Positions 1 to 9,298 are shown, counted from the stretch's first letter. The stretch: 64,000 nucleotides of DNA from Chloroflexota bacterium (GCA_016223085.1 JACRPS010000003.1:1360274-1424273); one strand, 5' to 3'. The notes: generated from the sequence alone by a model not told the origin. Numbers and translations: made by a program.

Positions 1-63
1 CGCCAGCGGCAGCGCCAGCGCGACGATGAATAAACCCATGAAGATCAGCCACAGCACCAACAT
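1..63 (-). CDS. Small membrane protein, 3' part cut by window edge
   Basis: An ATG at 63 on the minus strand follows an AGGAGG ribosome-binding site (72-77, spacing 8) and opens 21 codons that run off the window. The visible peptide, MLVLWLIFMGLFIVALALPL, is a hydrophobic first membrane segment. It resembles the N-terminus of the next gene (MIWLIVMALFIAALAGPV), so the two may be tandem paralogues of a small membrane protein family. Function is unknown. Confidence 0.55.
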   Translation of the reverse strand, partial: MLVLWLIFMGLFIVALALPLA

Positions 64-83
64 GATTACGTCCTCCTGAACGG

Positions 84-116
84 CTGTCGTGACAGGCTCT
101 ATTGAACACCAGTTCA
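84..116 (-). promoter_or_regulatory. Conserved upstream motif, copy 1 (AACtGGTGTTCAAT...CCTGTC)
   Basis: On the minus strand this stretch reads AACTGGTGTTCAAT, a short spacer with GA, then CCTGTC, about 20 bases before the start of the first gene. Nearly the same block lies upstream of the DoxX gene at 13583-13610. Both regions also carry a CATCGGCCAAAAG box further upstream (157-169 and 13678-13690). It is a candidate shared promoter or operator; the regulator is unknown. Confidence 0.4.
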
Positions 117-170
117 GGGTTAGGAGCGTCTGGCGTGGGACTGATTTTGGCCCAGACTTTTGGCCGATGC

Positions 171-554
171 CTACAGCCGGTCTTCAGATGGGGTGTTAAC
201 CGGCGCCCCATCCGGACCAGGCGGCTGATTACCCGGCGGTGTCGGGCCGGCAGGGTCAGCCTCGCCAGCGCGGTTGGGTTCGGCGCTGGCACTGGCCGCC
301 CCGAACAGCACCATTAGCACCACGGCGATCATCGCACCGACAAAGCCGCCGATGAGCGCACCATTGTCGCCGCCTGCCTGGAAGCCAACCGCGCTAAAAA
401 TGGCCGTCAGGATAACGCTACCGAGGATTGCGCCGACGACCACGACCAGCATATCGCCGAGGCGGCCAAAGCGGCCATACGACCAGCCAAACTGGCGCGC
501 CACCGGCCCGGCCAGCGCCGCGATAAAGAGTGCCATCACGATTAACCAGATCAT
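171..554 (-). CDS. Small multi-pass membrane protein with Pro/Gly-rich tail
   Basis: The start at 554 (MIWLIVMALF) is set by an AGGAGG site at 565-570, giving 127 residues. Three hydrophobic segments are visible, roughly residues 1-17, 32-55 and 65-85, with glycine-rich turns such as GGFVGAM. This pattern recalls the GlsB/YeaQ/YmgE (transglycosylase-associated) small membrane proteins, also seen at 58875-59210. The last 40 residues are Pro/Gly/Glu-rich and probably disordered. It lies downstream of nothing recognisable and its function is unknown. Confidence 0.6.
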   Translation of the reverse strand: MIWLIVMALFIAALAGPVARQFGWSYGRFGRLGDMLVVVVGAILGSVILTAIFSAVGFQAGGDNGALIGGFVGAMIAVVLMVLFGAASASAEPNRAGEADPAGPTPPGNQPPGPDGAPVNTPSEDRL

Positions 555-709
555 CAGCTGTATACCTCCTGCGCCATTCGTAACACAGGCGGCATAAAAG
601 CGCGGGTAGCGGGGTGTTAGAAGCATGTAGGAGGGAATCCGAAACTTATGTGTTAAAATGCGCAGTAGCTATTATGATTGAGTTAACTTGCCAACTAAGG
701 GGGAATGCC

Positions 710-1571
710 TTGACTCATGCATATTTGTTGCCAGAAGATGATGGTTTGCCGATGCGTGAAAGTCAGGATTATGCAAAAGATAAGCTGAGAATTTTGGAGG
801 GATATATTTCTCGATTTACAACTTCAATGCGTAACAAGCAGTGGAGTGCACTTGGCTATATAGATTTACTTTCAGGCCCAGGTAAAAATCGTTTCCAACC
901 AAGTGGTGATATTCTGCTAGGTTCCCCTTTAATTGCTTTAACCACCCGATACCCTTTCACCTATTACCACTTTGTTGAAATGGGTAATCAAGAGCATAAT
1001 GCTCTTGAACAGCGCATTGCATCAAGTGAACATGTTGAGCGTGTTAAAGTAATATATGGAGATTGCAATGTGATCGTGAATTCTATGGTTGCAGAAATAG
1101 AAGCAAGGGACAGACAGTTCTTGGCAGAACATAAATGGAGTAGTTTGAATCTTGCCTTTCTCGACCTTGAAGGTCTTGAACTTGAATGGGCAACGGTTGA
1201 GAAACTGGGTCGTGTTAGAAAAATGGATTTAATAATCAACTTCTCCACCAGCGGGTTTACTCGAAATGCTGCACAAATGCTAGAGAGCGAAAACACAGCT
1301 CGTTTTGGACAAATTCTTTGGTAATACAGAGTGGAAGATTATTTATCAGGACGTAGCGGGGAGAGATAATACGTATGTCCGACGTGCTATGCTCGATTTC
1401 TATAAGAAACGGCTTTCGCTATTGGGATACAAAATTCATCCTGACGAGCGACCTTTTCGTAACAGCAAAGGCGTACAGGTTTACACCCTAATGTTCGCAA
1501 GCAAACACGATTTAGGTAACAAGTTTTGGAGTGGTGCAATACAGGAAGTCAGCCAGCCAAAGCTGTTTTGA
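710..1571 (+). pseudogene. tcmP: Three-Cys-motif partner protein TcmP, frameshifted
   Basis: The first part (frame of 710) reads LLPEDDGLPMRESQDYAKDK and YIDLLSGPGKNRF, then GSPLIAL, FVEMG and LAFLDLEGLELEWATVEKL, the core of the TcmP family; DLLSGPG resembles a Rossmann-type glycine motif. It stops at 1324. The rest (LDKFFGNTEWKIIYQDVAG to 1571) continues in another frame. Removing one T from the TTTT run at 1303-1306 restores one reading frame. A TTG at 710 has a strong AAGGGGG site six bases upstream and fits the family N-terminus better than the ATG at 614. The DNA is much AT-richer than its surroundings (21 G/C of 60 at 781-840). TcmP genes typically pair with DUF5131 genes, as here. Sequencing error, true decay or recoding all remain possible. 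Confidence 0.85.
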
Positions 1572-2406
1572 GGCTTTGCAAAGGCCAAAGTTGTGGTTCT
1601 TGCAATCGAATAGAGGCGTTTTGAGGAAAATCACCTCGCCACTTGTGCCATTTCAAATTTCCCTTGAAAAACACAGGAAGCTGTTGCGCATCGAAAATGT
1701 CGAGCAGTGATTGAACCCAGTCGGCTTTTGGTTGGAAAATACTGCGCCCGCTGGAAGCTGCGCCGATAATCACCCACTCGAACGGCAGGCGTTCGTGGCT
1801 TTGCAACCAGTCCGCAAACACCGATGCAACATCAAACCATAACGGTTCGATACTCATAAATCGAATACTTGCTTCAATTTGCTCCATGTGGCGCAGGTAG
1901 GCTTTCAGCGCCCGCGCACCGCCTTCGAGCTTCATCAAATGTCCAGCGGGCAAACTTACGCCTACCCATACATTTGCGGGAAATGGGTTAAACTCGACCA
2001 GCCGCACCGGATATTTACTTAGGGTTTGAAAGGTGTGCCAGTGTGCTTGCTCCATGACATCCATAACCTCCCGGATTTGTTCAGCAGGTACCCAATGCCC
2101 AAACAAATCGGCCATACTGCCGACAAAGATGCCGGCGGGTTCTTTCAGTTGTAGAGGTTCTTTAAGCGCGTGTGGTCGCCAGTAGTGATGTTCAAAGCCC
2201 TGACTATACGCGCTGGATGCTAACCGTTCCGCAACCGTTTTCGCATAACATTCCGTCACCGACCCATCGGGCATTTTCCAGGTACAGCCGTGCAAACAAC
2301 CGCCTGTCGGATTCCAGGTATAACCGGGAAGCTCGACCAGCGTTCCATCAATAACTCTTTTAACGCGAGTCCACTCAATGCCCTTTGGCGGTCGCTGTCT
2401 GTTCAT
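1549..2406 (-). CDS. DUF5131 (phage Gp37/Gp68) three-Cys-motif protein
   Basis: 285 residues. The N-terminal stretch TWNPTGGCLHGCTWKMPDGS followed by TECYAK gives the three-cysteine motif, with a radical-SAM-like look, that defines the family partnered with TcmP. Later family blocks include GSMADLFGHWVP, TLSKYP, NVWVGVSLP, RFMSIEPLW and WVIIGAASSG, and FFKGNLKWH near the end. The gene is convergent with tcmP and the two 3' ends overlap by 23 bases (1549-1571), so they were probably acquired together. Base composition is lower in G+C than the chromosome. The molecular activity of the pair is not established; the family name comes from phage proteins. Confidence 0.85.
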   Translation of the reverse strand: MNRQRPPKGIEWTRVKRVIDGTLVELPGYTWNPTGGCLHGCTWKMPDGSVTECYAKTVAERLASSAYSQGFEHHYWRPHALKEPLQLKEPAGIFVGSMADLFGHWVPAEQIREVMDVMEQAHWHTFQTLSKYPVRLVEFNPFPANVWVGVSLPAGHLMKLEGGARALKAYLRHMEQIEASIRFMSIEPLWFDVASVFADWLQSHERLPFEWVIIGAASSGRSIFQPKADWVQSLLDIFDAQQLPVFFKGNLKWHKWRGDFPQNASIRLQEPQLWPLQSLKTALAG

Positions 2407-2482
2407 TATGCTTATTCCGTTCTGTTTAATTAAGATTATAGAACGGATTTGCTAAAATAGCAAAAAGGTCTTCTGGTCAGTG

Positions 2483-3748
2483 TCACGGCAAATCCACCTC
2501 GCAGCGTTTGGCGGCGGCCTCGCACGTGCCGACAACCGTACCGTCAAGCAGCACGTCGAACGTGCCTTCCAGCCAGAAGAACTGCTCACGCGTGAGCTGG
2601 CTGCGGGCGGCGCGGCGCACCTTGCACTCTGCCGGTTTGCGTGGGGCGCTGGTCTCCGTAAACGACCACGCCTGCACACAGTCGCCGGGCGGGAAGGCAT
2701 ACAGTTCAAAGTTTTCGTCCGCCCCAGGGGCGTTGAGCCACCACGTCAGCGGCAGGCGCGCCTGAACGCCGGCGACTTCCAGGCCGTACAGGTCCAGCGA
2801 CCGGCGCGCATTGTTGATGATGGTAAGCGACCGGCCATCGTACACCAGCAGGATTTCAGGCCGGGGCGGTTCGGGTGTAGCGGTAGGCGCGGCGGTGGCG
2901 GCGGGCAGCAGCGCCAGCAGCGGGTCAGGCGGCGGCTCGTAACCCGGCAGCACCACCACGTCGGTTGTCAGATCAACCTCGCTCAACGCTTCGGCACTAC
3001 CGTCGGTATACAGCACATACAGCTTGTTGCCCGCGTCCTGCGGCAGATCAATCATCTCCTGCCAGGCAATCCAGTCGTCGCTTAACGGTCGCCCCTCAGA
3101 GTCAAACAGCCGCACCTGATCGGCGGTGTGCAGCCAGGGCTGCTGCTGCGCTGCATAACCGGACAGCTCATTGGTCAGGTAGAGCTTGTCATTTTCGATA
3201 TCCGCCAGCGCTGGCAGCACATTTGGCCGCGCGCCCAGCACGGCGACATAAATGTGTCCCACGCCGCGCTTGAAAGCCGCAATGCCAATCTCACGGTAGG
3301 CCGGGTTGGTGACGGTGCGGCGGTGCGGTGACGAGCTTTTCCAGAAGGTGATGGCGCCCTGGGCAGTGCGCACGGCAGCGATTTCACCGATCTGCATCTG
3401 CTCCGGTCGGCCATAATACGGCCAGTTGAACTGGTCGAACAGTGCCCGTTCTTTCACGCCTTCGCCACCGCGCCCCTTGTGGATGTCCGGGCCATCCGGG
3501 ATGTTGCGCATACTGGCGAGGTACGTGGCCTGGTAGATCGCCATCGCCTCCAGCGTATCGTCGAGGCGGAACGGCGTCAGCCCCAGCGACAGCCGCCACT
3601 CATTGAGCAGGCCGAGGATTTCGTACATGGCGGCGCGGTCCTGGCGGCTGGTGGTCGTTTGTGCCGCGCCGGGCGCCGACGGAATGATCGCTATTGCCAG
3701 CACTAAAACCACCAGTACGCTGTAGCCAATCTGTTTTAACGTGACCAT
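2483..3748 (-). CDS. Secreted CAP-domain (SCP/PR-1) protein
   Basis: The start at 3748 ([14 protein letters not shown]) has an AGGTGG site and gives 421 residues. A signal peptide or anchor (about residues 5-30, ending near PGAAQ) is followed by a CAP domain: [17 protein letters not shown], then [26 protein letters not shown] and [12 protein letters not shown], the usual cysteine-free bacterial arrangement. After residue about 270 comes a proline linker and a C-terminal region with two pairs of cysteines ([24 protein letters not shown]) that probably form disulfides outside the cell. Bacterial CAP proteins have poorly known roles. The gene is divergent from ilvD. Confidence 0.8.
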   Translation of the reverse strand: MVTLKQIGYSVLVVLVLAIAIIPSAPGAAQTTTSRQDRAAMYEILGLLNEWRLSLGLTPFRLDDTLEAMAIYQATYLASMRNIPDGPDIHKGRGGEGVKERALFDQFNWPYYGRPEQMQIGEIAAVRTAQGAITFWKSSSPHRRTVTNPAYREIGIAAFKRGVGHIYVAVLGARPNVLPALADIENDKLYLTNELSGYAAQQQPWLHTADQVRLFDSEGRPLSDDWIAWQEMIDLPQDAGNKLYVLYTDGSAEALSEVDLTTDVVVLPGYEPPPDPLLALLPAATAAPTATPEPPRPEILLVYDGRSLTIINNARRSLDLYGLEVAGVQARLPLTWWLNAPGADENFELYAFPPGDCVQAWSFTETSAPRKPAECKVRRAARSQLTREQFFWLEGTFDVLLDGTVVGTCEAAAKRCEVDLP

Positions 3749-3853
3749 ACCACCTGTCCCAGTCGGTAAATCCCACCCAACCTTACCCAATATAACACAA
3801 CCACCGTTCGCGCGCTGGCCTGTTTGCGTTATACTTCTTCGCCATCGCTCAAA

Positions 3854-3881
3854 ACTCAGTACTCAGCACTTAGCACTTTTA
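3854..3881 (+). repeat. Heptanucleotide tandem repeat (ACTCAGY units) before ilvD
   Basis: Four seven-base units, ACTCAGT, ACTCAGC, ACTTAGC and ACTTTTA, lie directly before the ilvD ribosome-binding site. The period of seven matches the other heptamer arrays in this window (5601, 20041, 21259, 57640, 57736) although the unit sequence differs. Confidence 0.7.
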
Positions 3882-3893
3882 GAGGGGGCTTTT

Positions 3894-5609
3894 ATGGCTG
3901 ACTCACCGACTATCCGCGACCAGATGCGGGCGCTCAACGCTCGCAGCCGGGCGCTACTCGAAGGCGACGACCGCGCGGGGGCACGTTCGATGCTCAAGGC
4001 GATTGGACTGACCGATGATGATCTGGCGAAACCGCTGATCGGCATCGCCAATACGTGGACGGAAATCGGCCCGTGCAATTTCCACCTGCGGCGGCTGGCG
4101 CACAAAATGAAAGAAGGCATCCGCGCCGCCGGTGGCACGCCGCTGGAGTTTAACACCGTCAGCATTTCCGACGGCATCACGATGGGCACGGAAGGTATGA
4201 AAGCCTCGCTCATCAGCCGCGAACTGATCGCCGACAGCATCGAACTGATCGCGCGGGCCAACTATTTTGACGGCATTATCGCGCTGTCGGCCTGCGATAA
4301 AACCATCCCCGGCACGATTATGGCGCTGATTCGCCTGAATGTGCCGTCGCTAATGCTGTACGGCGGCTCAATTGCGCCCGGCCATTACAACGGCAGGGAC
4401 GTGACGATACAGGATGTCTACGAGGCCATTGGCGCGTTCGCGGCAGGGCGTATCAGCCGGGAAGAGTTTAAGGCGATTGAAGACCTGGCCTGCCCCGGCC
4501 CTGGCGCATGCGGTGGGCAGTTCACCGCCAACACAATGGCGACCGTCAGCGAGATCATGGGCATCTGCCCGATGGGTATGGCGGATGTACCGGCAGTGGC
4601 TGATACAAAGGACGACGTAGCCTACCGCTGTGGTGAACTGATTCTCAAGATGATCGAGATGGATCTGCGCCCCAGCCAGATCATCACCCGCGCCGCGCTG
4701 GAAAACGCGGTGGCGGCAGTGGCCTGCACGGGCGGCAGCACCAACGGCGTGCTGCATACGCTGGCCTTCGCGCGTGAGGCCGGCATTCCTTTCACCCTGG
4801 ACGACATTGAAGCCATCAGCAGCCGCACGCCGTTAATTGCCGACCTCAAGCCGACCGGGCGTTACACGGCGCTGGACGTGCATAAGGCGGGCGGCATCCG
4901 GCTGATCGCGCAGCGCCTGGTTGAAGGCGGTTACGTGGACGGCAGCGCCCTGACCGTGACCGGGCGCACGCTGGCCGAAGAAGCGGCCAGCGCCACCGAA
5001 ACGCCGGGGCAGGACGTGATTCGCTCGCTGGACAACGCCATCAGTCAACATGGCGGCCTCTATGTCCTCAAGGGCAACCTCGCGCCGCAGGGCTGCGTGA
5101 TTAAACTCAAGGGCGACGAACCGCGCCAGCATCGCGGGCCGGCGCGCGTATTCGACCGTGAGGAAGACGCAATGGCGGCGGTGCAGGCGCAGCAGATCAA
5201 GGCCGGCGATGTGGTGGTCATTCGCTATGAAGGGCCGGTCGGCGGGCCGGGGATGCGGGAAATGCTGGGCGTAACGGCGGCGCTGACCGGGCAGGGGCTG
5301 GGCCGCGACGTGCTGCTCATTACCGATGGCCGCTTCTCCGGCGCGACGCGCGGCCTGTGCATCGGCCATATCGCGCCGGAAGCGATGATCGGCGGACCGG
5401 TTGGCCTGCTGTGCGAGGGCGACATCATCAGCGTGGACATTGACGCGCGCACGCTCAACGTCGAACTGAGCGCGCAGGAGATCGCGCACCGCCGCGCCAA
5501 CTGGGTCGCGCCAAAGCCACATTACACGCGCGGCGTGATGGCCAAGTACGCGCGCACGGCGTCGCAGGCCGATGATGGCGCGGTGACGGTGGTGAATACC
5601 AGTCTATAG
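3894..5609 (+). CDS. ilvD: Dihydroxy-acid dehydratase
   Basis: Catalyses dehydration of 2,3-dihydroxy-isovalerate and its methylvalerate homologue in valine, leucine and isoleucine synthesis; cytoplasmic Fe-S enzyme. The ATG at 3894 follows AGAGGGGG (3881-3888) and gives 571 residues, full length for the family. Cluster cysteines are visible as GPCNFH (C61), SACDKT (C134) and CPGPGACGG (C206). Other signatures are [10 protein letters not shown] and, near the C-terminus, [22 protein letters not shown]. It stands alone, without other ilv genes nearby. Heptamer repeats flank it on both sides, the downstream array supplying its stop codon, and a strong terminator follows. Confidence 0.97.
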   Translation: MADSPTIRDQMRALNARSRALLEGDDRAGARSMLKAIGLTDDDLAKPLIGIANTWTEIGPCNFHLRRLAHKMKEGIRAAGGTPLEFNTVSISDGITMGTEGMKASLISRELIADSIELIARANYFDGIIALSACDKTIPGTIMALIRLNVPSLMLYGGSIAPGHYNGRDVTIQDVYEAIGAFAAGRISREEFKAIEDLACPGPGACGGQFTANTMATVSEIMGICPMGMADVPAVADTKDDVAYRCGELILKMIEMDLRPSQIITRAALENAVAAVACTGGSTNGVLHTLAFAREAGIPFTLDDIEAISSRTPLIADLKPTGRYTALDVHKAGGIRLIAQRLVEGGYVDGSALTVTGRTLAEEAASATETPGQDVIRSLDNAISQHGGLYVLKGNLAPQGCVIKLKGDEPRQHRGPARVFDREEDAMAAVQAQQIKAGDVVVIRYEGPVGGPGMREMLGVTAALTGQGLGRDVLLITDGRFSGATRGLCIGHIAPEAMIGGPVGLLCEGDIISVDIDARTLNVELSAQEIAHRRANWVAPKPHYTRGVMAKYARTASQADDGAVTVVNTSL

Positions 5610-5642
5610 TCGGTAGTCGTCAGTCTACAGTCTTTAGTTTAT
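5601..5642 (+). repeat. Heptanucleotide tandem repeat (AGTCNNN units) spanning the ilvD stop
   Basis: Six consecutive seven-base units, AGTCTAT, AGTCGGT, AGTCGTC, AGTCTAC, AGTCTTT and AGTTTAT. The first unit encodes the last residues of IlvD, and its final TAT together with the next A-G gives the reading into the TAG stop at 5607-5609. Confidence 0.75.
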
Positions 5643-5646
5643 ATAG

Positions 5647-5679
5647 AGCGCCCTGTTCAAGATGGACGGGGCGCTTTTT
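5647..5679 (+). terminator. Rho-independent terminator of ilvD
   Basis: AGCGCCCTGTTC pairs with GGACGGGGCGCT (one T-G wobble next to one inside the stem) around the loop AAGAT, followed by five T. It lies 38 bases after the ilvD stop. Confidence 0.9.
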
Positions 5680-5828
5680 ATGAAGAATAGAAATTAAATT
5701 AATTTTCATGAATTTTTGATATTGATTCTATCAAGCCTCATAACATCCTCCAGTTATTCCTTGTTCAGATAGCGGTACCATAGTTGGTAGATGTGAGTCC
5801 GGCACTTCTACTCCAAAAGGAAACCCCT

Positions 5829-6230
5829 ATGCCCATCCATATGAACTGGGCCGAACTCGACCCGCCAATCCTGCACTACACCATTGTTGAACCCTGGGCC
5901 TGGGAAGAATTCCAGACGGCGATTGAAGAAAGCCGGCACATGATTGAGGCGTGCCAGTTTACGCACGTGGATATGGTCATAGACTGGAGCAACGCCCGGA
6001 AAATCCCCAACAGCACCGTATCGCAGATGGGCAATCTATTCCGGCGCGGCGAAGGCCGCAGCAGACACATTCAGGGGCGGTTTGTGGTGGTTGGCGCGCC
6101 CGGGTTCGCGCGCCTGATTTTTGAAACGCTGGTGAAGGTTTACCCGAAGATGTCCCAGCGCGTCCTCTTTACAAAGAGCGTGGACGAGGCCTTCGCCTTC
6201 CTGCGCCGGCTTGAATCCAGGCCGCAGTAG
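5829..6230 (+). CDS. Hypothetical protein, STAS/SpoIIAA-like in size and pattern
   Basis: 133 residues starting MPIHMNWAELDPPILHYTIV, with an AAAGGAAA site upstream of the ATG at 5829. The alternating beta/alpha pattern (YTIVEPWAWEEF, VDMVIDWSNA, GRFVVVGAPGFARLIFETL, VLFTKSVDEAFAFL) is like SpoIIAA/STAS-type or DUF proteins found as stand-alone genes in Chloroflexota. No catalytic motif is seen. The preceding 150 bases are AT-rich and may hold its promoter. The assignment is only structural guesswork. Confidence 0.55.
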   Translation: MPIHMNWAELDPPILHYTIVEPWAWEEFQTAIEESRHMIEACQFTHVDMVIDWSNARKIPNSTVSQMGNLFRRGEGRSRHIQGRFVVVGAPGFARLIFETLVKVYPKMSQRVLFTKSVDEAFAFLRRLESRPQ

Positions 6231-6333
6231 GGAATATGAAGCCGGTTGTGACGCTGCCTCGTTGAATATAAAAGCGGCTCGTTCAGCATCGAACGGGCAG
6301 GTGATGATTGGCCGGCGCTCACGCGCGGTTGCC

Positions 6334-7593
6334 CTACGGCTTACCGTTCACCAGCCTCGGTACGGTGGCGTTGGCAATCGGGATGATGCCCACCCGCGCG
6401 CCGGGGCGCAGATCGGCCAGCGCCAGCGACAGGGCTTCGTCCAGTGTGGCCGGGGTGAGCAGCAGCCTTCGCACAAACTCCGGCGGCATGTCCGATACCA
6501 GCAGCACGCGGGCGCGCACCGAGTCCCGCGCAAGCTGGTATGCCTTGTGCGGGCCGATGCGAAAGCCCTCGCGGGCGAAGCGGTCAAACACGGCCTGGAT
6601 TGAGTCCACACCGTCAAACACCCACTGCTCGTATTTCTGGCTGCCCGTGCCTTCAGGACAGGCTGCGACCAGAATCACCGTGCCACCGGGCCGGGTGACG
6701 AGGATGGCGTGCCCCAGCGCCTTCTGCGACTGGTACAGGTTGATGTCCTTCGGGTGGCCACCGGGCGCGGCGATGATGAGATCAAACGGCTTGGCAACGG
6801 GGACGGTCGCCAGCGCCGTCACCTGCCGGATGCCGGCCTGCATCACTTCAATAGGGTCGCCCGCCAGCGCCGACACAATCTGTTTCTGCGCGTTGAGGAT
6901 GGCGTTCAGCGCGATCTGCACGCCGATCATACGTCCGATGTCCTCCACGTCCTGCCGCATCGGATTGGTGTCGTAAGTGCCCAACTCCGCCCGGTCGTCC
7001 AGCATCATAGCATGGTTGCGGTTGATCGTTTCGCGTCCGGCCAGCCCGATGGCCGCGCTTTTGACGCCGCCGGAGAAGCCCATAAACTGATGCGGCTCGA
7101 TGTTGCCGACCACCAGCCGCAGGTCGGCTGCCAGATAGCGCCGGTTGATGAAAACCGGCGTGCCACGCAGCGTGTCGCCCAGGTAAACCAGATTGGCGCG
7201 GTCGTCGCAGTCATGGCTGACGACCGGATACCGTGCCAGAATATCCGCCGGCACGACGCGGGCGAATTCCTCCGGCGGCATGGGCACATGCGTGCCGGTG
7301 GCGATCATCAGCGTGATGCGTTCGGGTACCAGCCCCAACGCTTCCAGCCGTTCCAGCAGCGGCGGGAGCAGATATTCCAGCGGCACGGGGCGCGTTTTGT
7401 CGTTAATGGCTATCGCTGCCGACTTCGCGCCAGTGAAGGCCGACCACGTGACGCCATCCAGCGCGGCGCGCACGACCGCCAGCGGGTCAGACGCGCCAGG
7501 GGTGTCCGCCAGGGTCAGCAGATGCACATCGAGCGAGTCAGGCAACGTAAAGTTTAATGAGGACTGGCCGTAGGGGACGGTGTAAGTCGCCAT
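6334..7593 (-). CDS. larA: LarA-family nickel-pincer racemase
   Basis: 419 residues from the ATG at 7593, which overlaps the TGA of the preceding GNAT reading frame by one base (TGATG) and has a GGGAGG site. LarA interconverts D- and L-lactate or related 2-hydroxyacids with a nickel-pincer nucleotide. The family residues are present: DKTRPVP (Arg), GTHVPMPPEE (His), EPHQFMGFSGG (His) followed by GGVKSAAIG with the lysine that carries the pincer, INRNHAMM (His) and YQSQKAL (Lys). The maturation genes larB, larC and larE are not in the window. LarA homologues have diverse substrates, so lactate is not certain; the operon neighbours suggest sugar-acid metabolism at most. Confidence 0.88.
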   Translation of the reverse strand: MATYTVPYGQSSLNFTLPDSLDVHLLTLADTPGASDPLAVVRAALDGVTWSAFTGAKSAAIAINDKTRPVPLEYLLPPLLERLEALGLVPERITLMIATGTHVPMPPEEFARVVPADILARYPVVSHDCDDRANLVYLGDTLRGTPVFINRRYLAADLRLVVGNIEPHQFMGFSGGVKSAAIGLAGRETINRNHAMMLDDRAELGTYDTNPMRQDVEDIGRMIGVQIALNAILNAQKQIVSALAGDPIEVMQAGIRQVTALATVPVAKPFDLIIAAPGGHPKDINLYQSQKALGHAILVTRPGGTVILVAACPEGTGSQKYEQWVFDGVDSIQAVFDRFAREGFRIGPHKAYQLARDSVRARVLLVSDMPPEFVRRLLLTPATLDEALSLALADLRPGARVGIIPIANATVPRLVNGKP

Positions 7594-8138
7594 CAGCTCG
7601 CCTCCCATTCTGGCCGCAGCAGGGCGTACAGCAGCACATCATGGCGCTGGCCATCACGGTGCAGGCGTTCGCGCATAATACCTTCTTTCACGAAACCCAG
7701 CTTCTCGTACATGGTTATTGCCGCCGGGTTATAGGCAAACACCGTCAACTGAACGCGGTGCAGGTTAATTTCGTGAAACGCGAACTTCAGCAGTAGCCTG
7801 ATCGCCTCTGAGCCGTAACCCTTACCCCGATGTTCCGGCTCACCAATGCCAACTCCCATCCAGGCCGTGCCGTTCGGCCAGTCAATCTGTTCCAGCGAAA
7901 TCAGGCCGATCAACTGGTCGGTTTCCCGCAGCCGGATGCCAAACAGAAAATCCCTGTCGGAGTGATCCATCCGGTCGAGCGCCGTTTAAACGGCCTCCAG
8001 CCGCTGCGGACGCGCCGGGAAATATTCCAGCAGGTGCGGGAATTCCGGGTCATCGTACCAGCGCCGAATGATCGGATTGTCGTCTTTTTCGTGGGCCGCC
8101 AGCCGCACCCGTTCGCCCTGCAGCAGTTTTACCGTCAT
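7593..8138 (-). pseudogene. GNAT acetyltransferase with in-frame TAA
   Basis: From the ATG at 8138 the frame reads MTVKLLQGERVRLAAHEKDD, then RWYDDPEFPHLLEYFPARP and RLEAV, then TAA at 7986-7988. In the same frame it continues TALDRMDHSDRDFLFGIRLR and on to the acetyl-CoA loop EHRGKGYGSEAIRLLLKFAF, NLHRVQLTVFAYN and MYEKLGFVKEG. The two halves make a normal 181-residue RimJ/RimL-type GNAT with no gap, so one nonsense change (for example CAA to TAA) is the simplest reading. The ATG overlaps the upstream stop by one base, and larA follows by the same overlap, so this was one coupled operon. The downstream part may still be translated from the ATG at 7970. Confidence 0.8.
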
Positions 8139-9298
8139 CAGTCCAGCCCCCGCCGGATAATCACCTGCACCGCGTTGGTGATCGGCTCATCGGCCACCAG
8201 AATCAGATAGCCGCCGCCACCCGCGCCGGATAGCTTCCAGCCCAACGCTACGTCCTGATAGCGGCGAATCAGGTCCTGCACCATATCATTCACCATACAC
8301 GGGAACATGGCGATCTGCGCCTCAAACGACTGCCGCACCGCCGCACCAAAGCCGGCCAGATCGTGCCGCAGAATCGCCTCCCAGCAGCTTTCGGCGGCGT
8401 CGGCCAGTGCCTTCGCACCCTCGCGGCTGATGCGGCGTTCTGCCAGCGGGTTGTAACCCTCCTCGCGTGGGCCAAGCGGAATCAGGTACAGCGCCCGTTC
8501 GATAAACTGAAGCGTCAGTTCGTCGCGCACCGGCTCAATCCGCACCGGCCAGTAGTCGCCGTCGTAGTAAGCGCGGTTGAGGCCGGGCATGGCGATGCCG
8601 ATGGCATCCTGCGAACCGGACACCGGCTGTTTGCCGGGCGGGTTGTCGTAACGAAACAGGATTTTTGCCAGCTTTTCCGGGTCGCCCGGTGGCAGTTTCG
8701 GCCCCCACAGTTCCAGCGCGCTGTTGCGCGTGCTGGTCGCCATGCCGCTGCGCTCGTTGAAGGGAATGGTTGGTTCAAGCGAAATCGTCAGCACCGGCCC
8801 CGGATACAGTTGCGACACAAATGGCTGGTCGAGCCAGCCGCCCGCCAGATCAATCCGGTACGGCATCTGCTCAACGGCGCGGAGCGCGGTGGTCGAACGC
8901 GCCGGCAGGCTGGCATGGGGCCGGCGGTGCAGTACGATGTAATCAATGCCCAGTTCGCGGCACAGATTTTCTTTTTGCGGGGTGTTGCCGTCCTCGTTGA
9001 CAACGAAGAGGTCCGGCTGCACCTCGCGCAGTTCCCGGGCAAAATCCAGCATCCCCGATCCGCTGGAAATAAACGCCTCCTTCACGCAGTCAATGTGCTG
9101 CATCATATACAGACGTTCGGCTTCACTGTTGACCGGCAGCCGCCCTTTAAGTTCATATACCGTCGCGTCCGAACCAAGTGCCACGTACAGGTCGCCGTAG
9201 GACGCGGCCTCCTGCAAAAAGGCGATATGGCCGCTGTGCAGCAGATCAAAGCAGCCGCTGACAAACACTTTCTTACGCATCCTGGCTGTTATCCTCAT
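8138..9298 (-). CDS. Nucleotidyltransferase-GHMP kinase fusion
   Basis: 386 residues from the ATG at 9298, chosen for the AAGGAA site just before it; the ATG at 9280 is possible. Residues about 8-140 form a cytidylyltransferase-like Rossmann domain: VFVSGCFDLLHSGHIAFL carries the HxGH nucleotide motif, and ALGSDATVYELKGR follows. Residues about 155-386 resemble a GHMP-type sugar kinase: PYRIDLAGGWLDQP, a weak phosphate-loop candidate SGMATSTRNSA, SGSQDAIGIAMPGLN and the C-terminal GWKLSGAGGGGYLILVA. The layout suggests sugar phosphorylation plus nucleotidyl transfer in one chain, as in HldE, but with a GHMP instead of a PfkB kinase. First gene of an overlapping operon with a GNAT and larA. 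Substrate unknown. Confidence 0.75.
   Translation of the reverse strand: MRITARMRKKVFVSGCFDLLHSGHIAFLQEAASYGDLYVALGSDATVYELKGRLPVNSEAERLYMMQHIDCVKEAFISSGSGMLDFARELREVQPDLFVVNEDGNTPQKENLCRELGIDYIVLHRRPHASLPARSTTALRAVEQMPYRIDLAGGWLDQPFVSQLYPGPVLTISLEPTIPFNERSGMATSTRNSALELWGPKLPPGDPEKLAKILFRYDNPPGKQPVSGSQDAIGIAMPGLNRAYYDGDYWPVRIEPVRDELTLQFIERALYLIPLGPREEGYNPLAERRISREGAKALADAAESCWEAILRHDLAGFGAAVRQSFEAQIAMFPCMVNDMVQDLIRRYQDVALGWKLSGAGGGGYLILVADEPITNAVQVIIRRGLD

Noticed and set aside
614-709. ATG at 614 as the TcmP start
   Set aside because: No ribosome-binding site, extra residues do not fit the family, and the TTG at 710 has a strong site and gives the usual N-terminus.
7986-7988. TAA as a recoded codon like the UGA of the selenoprotein
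   Set aside because: Selenocysteine uses UGA and pyrrolysine UAG; no known bacterial system inserts an amino acid at UAA in this way, and many genes here end normally with TAA.
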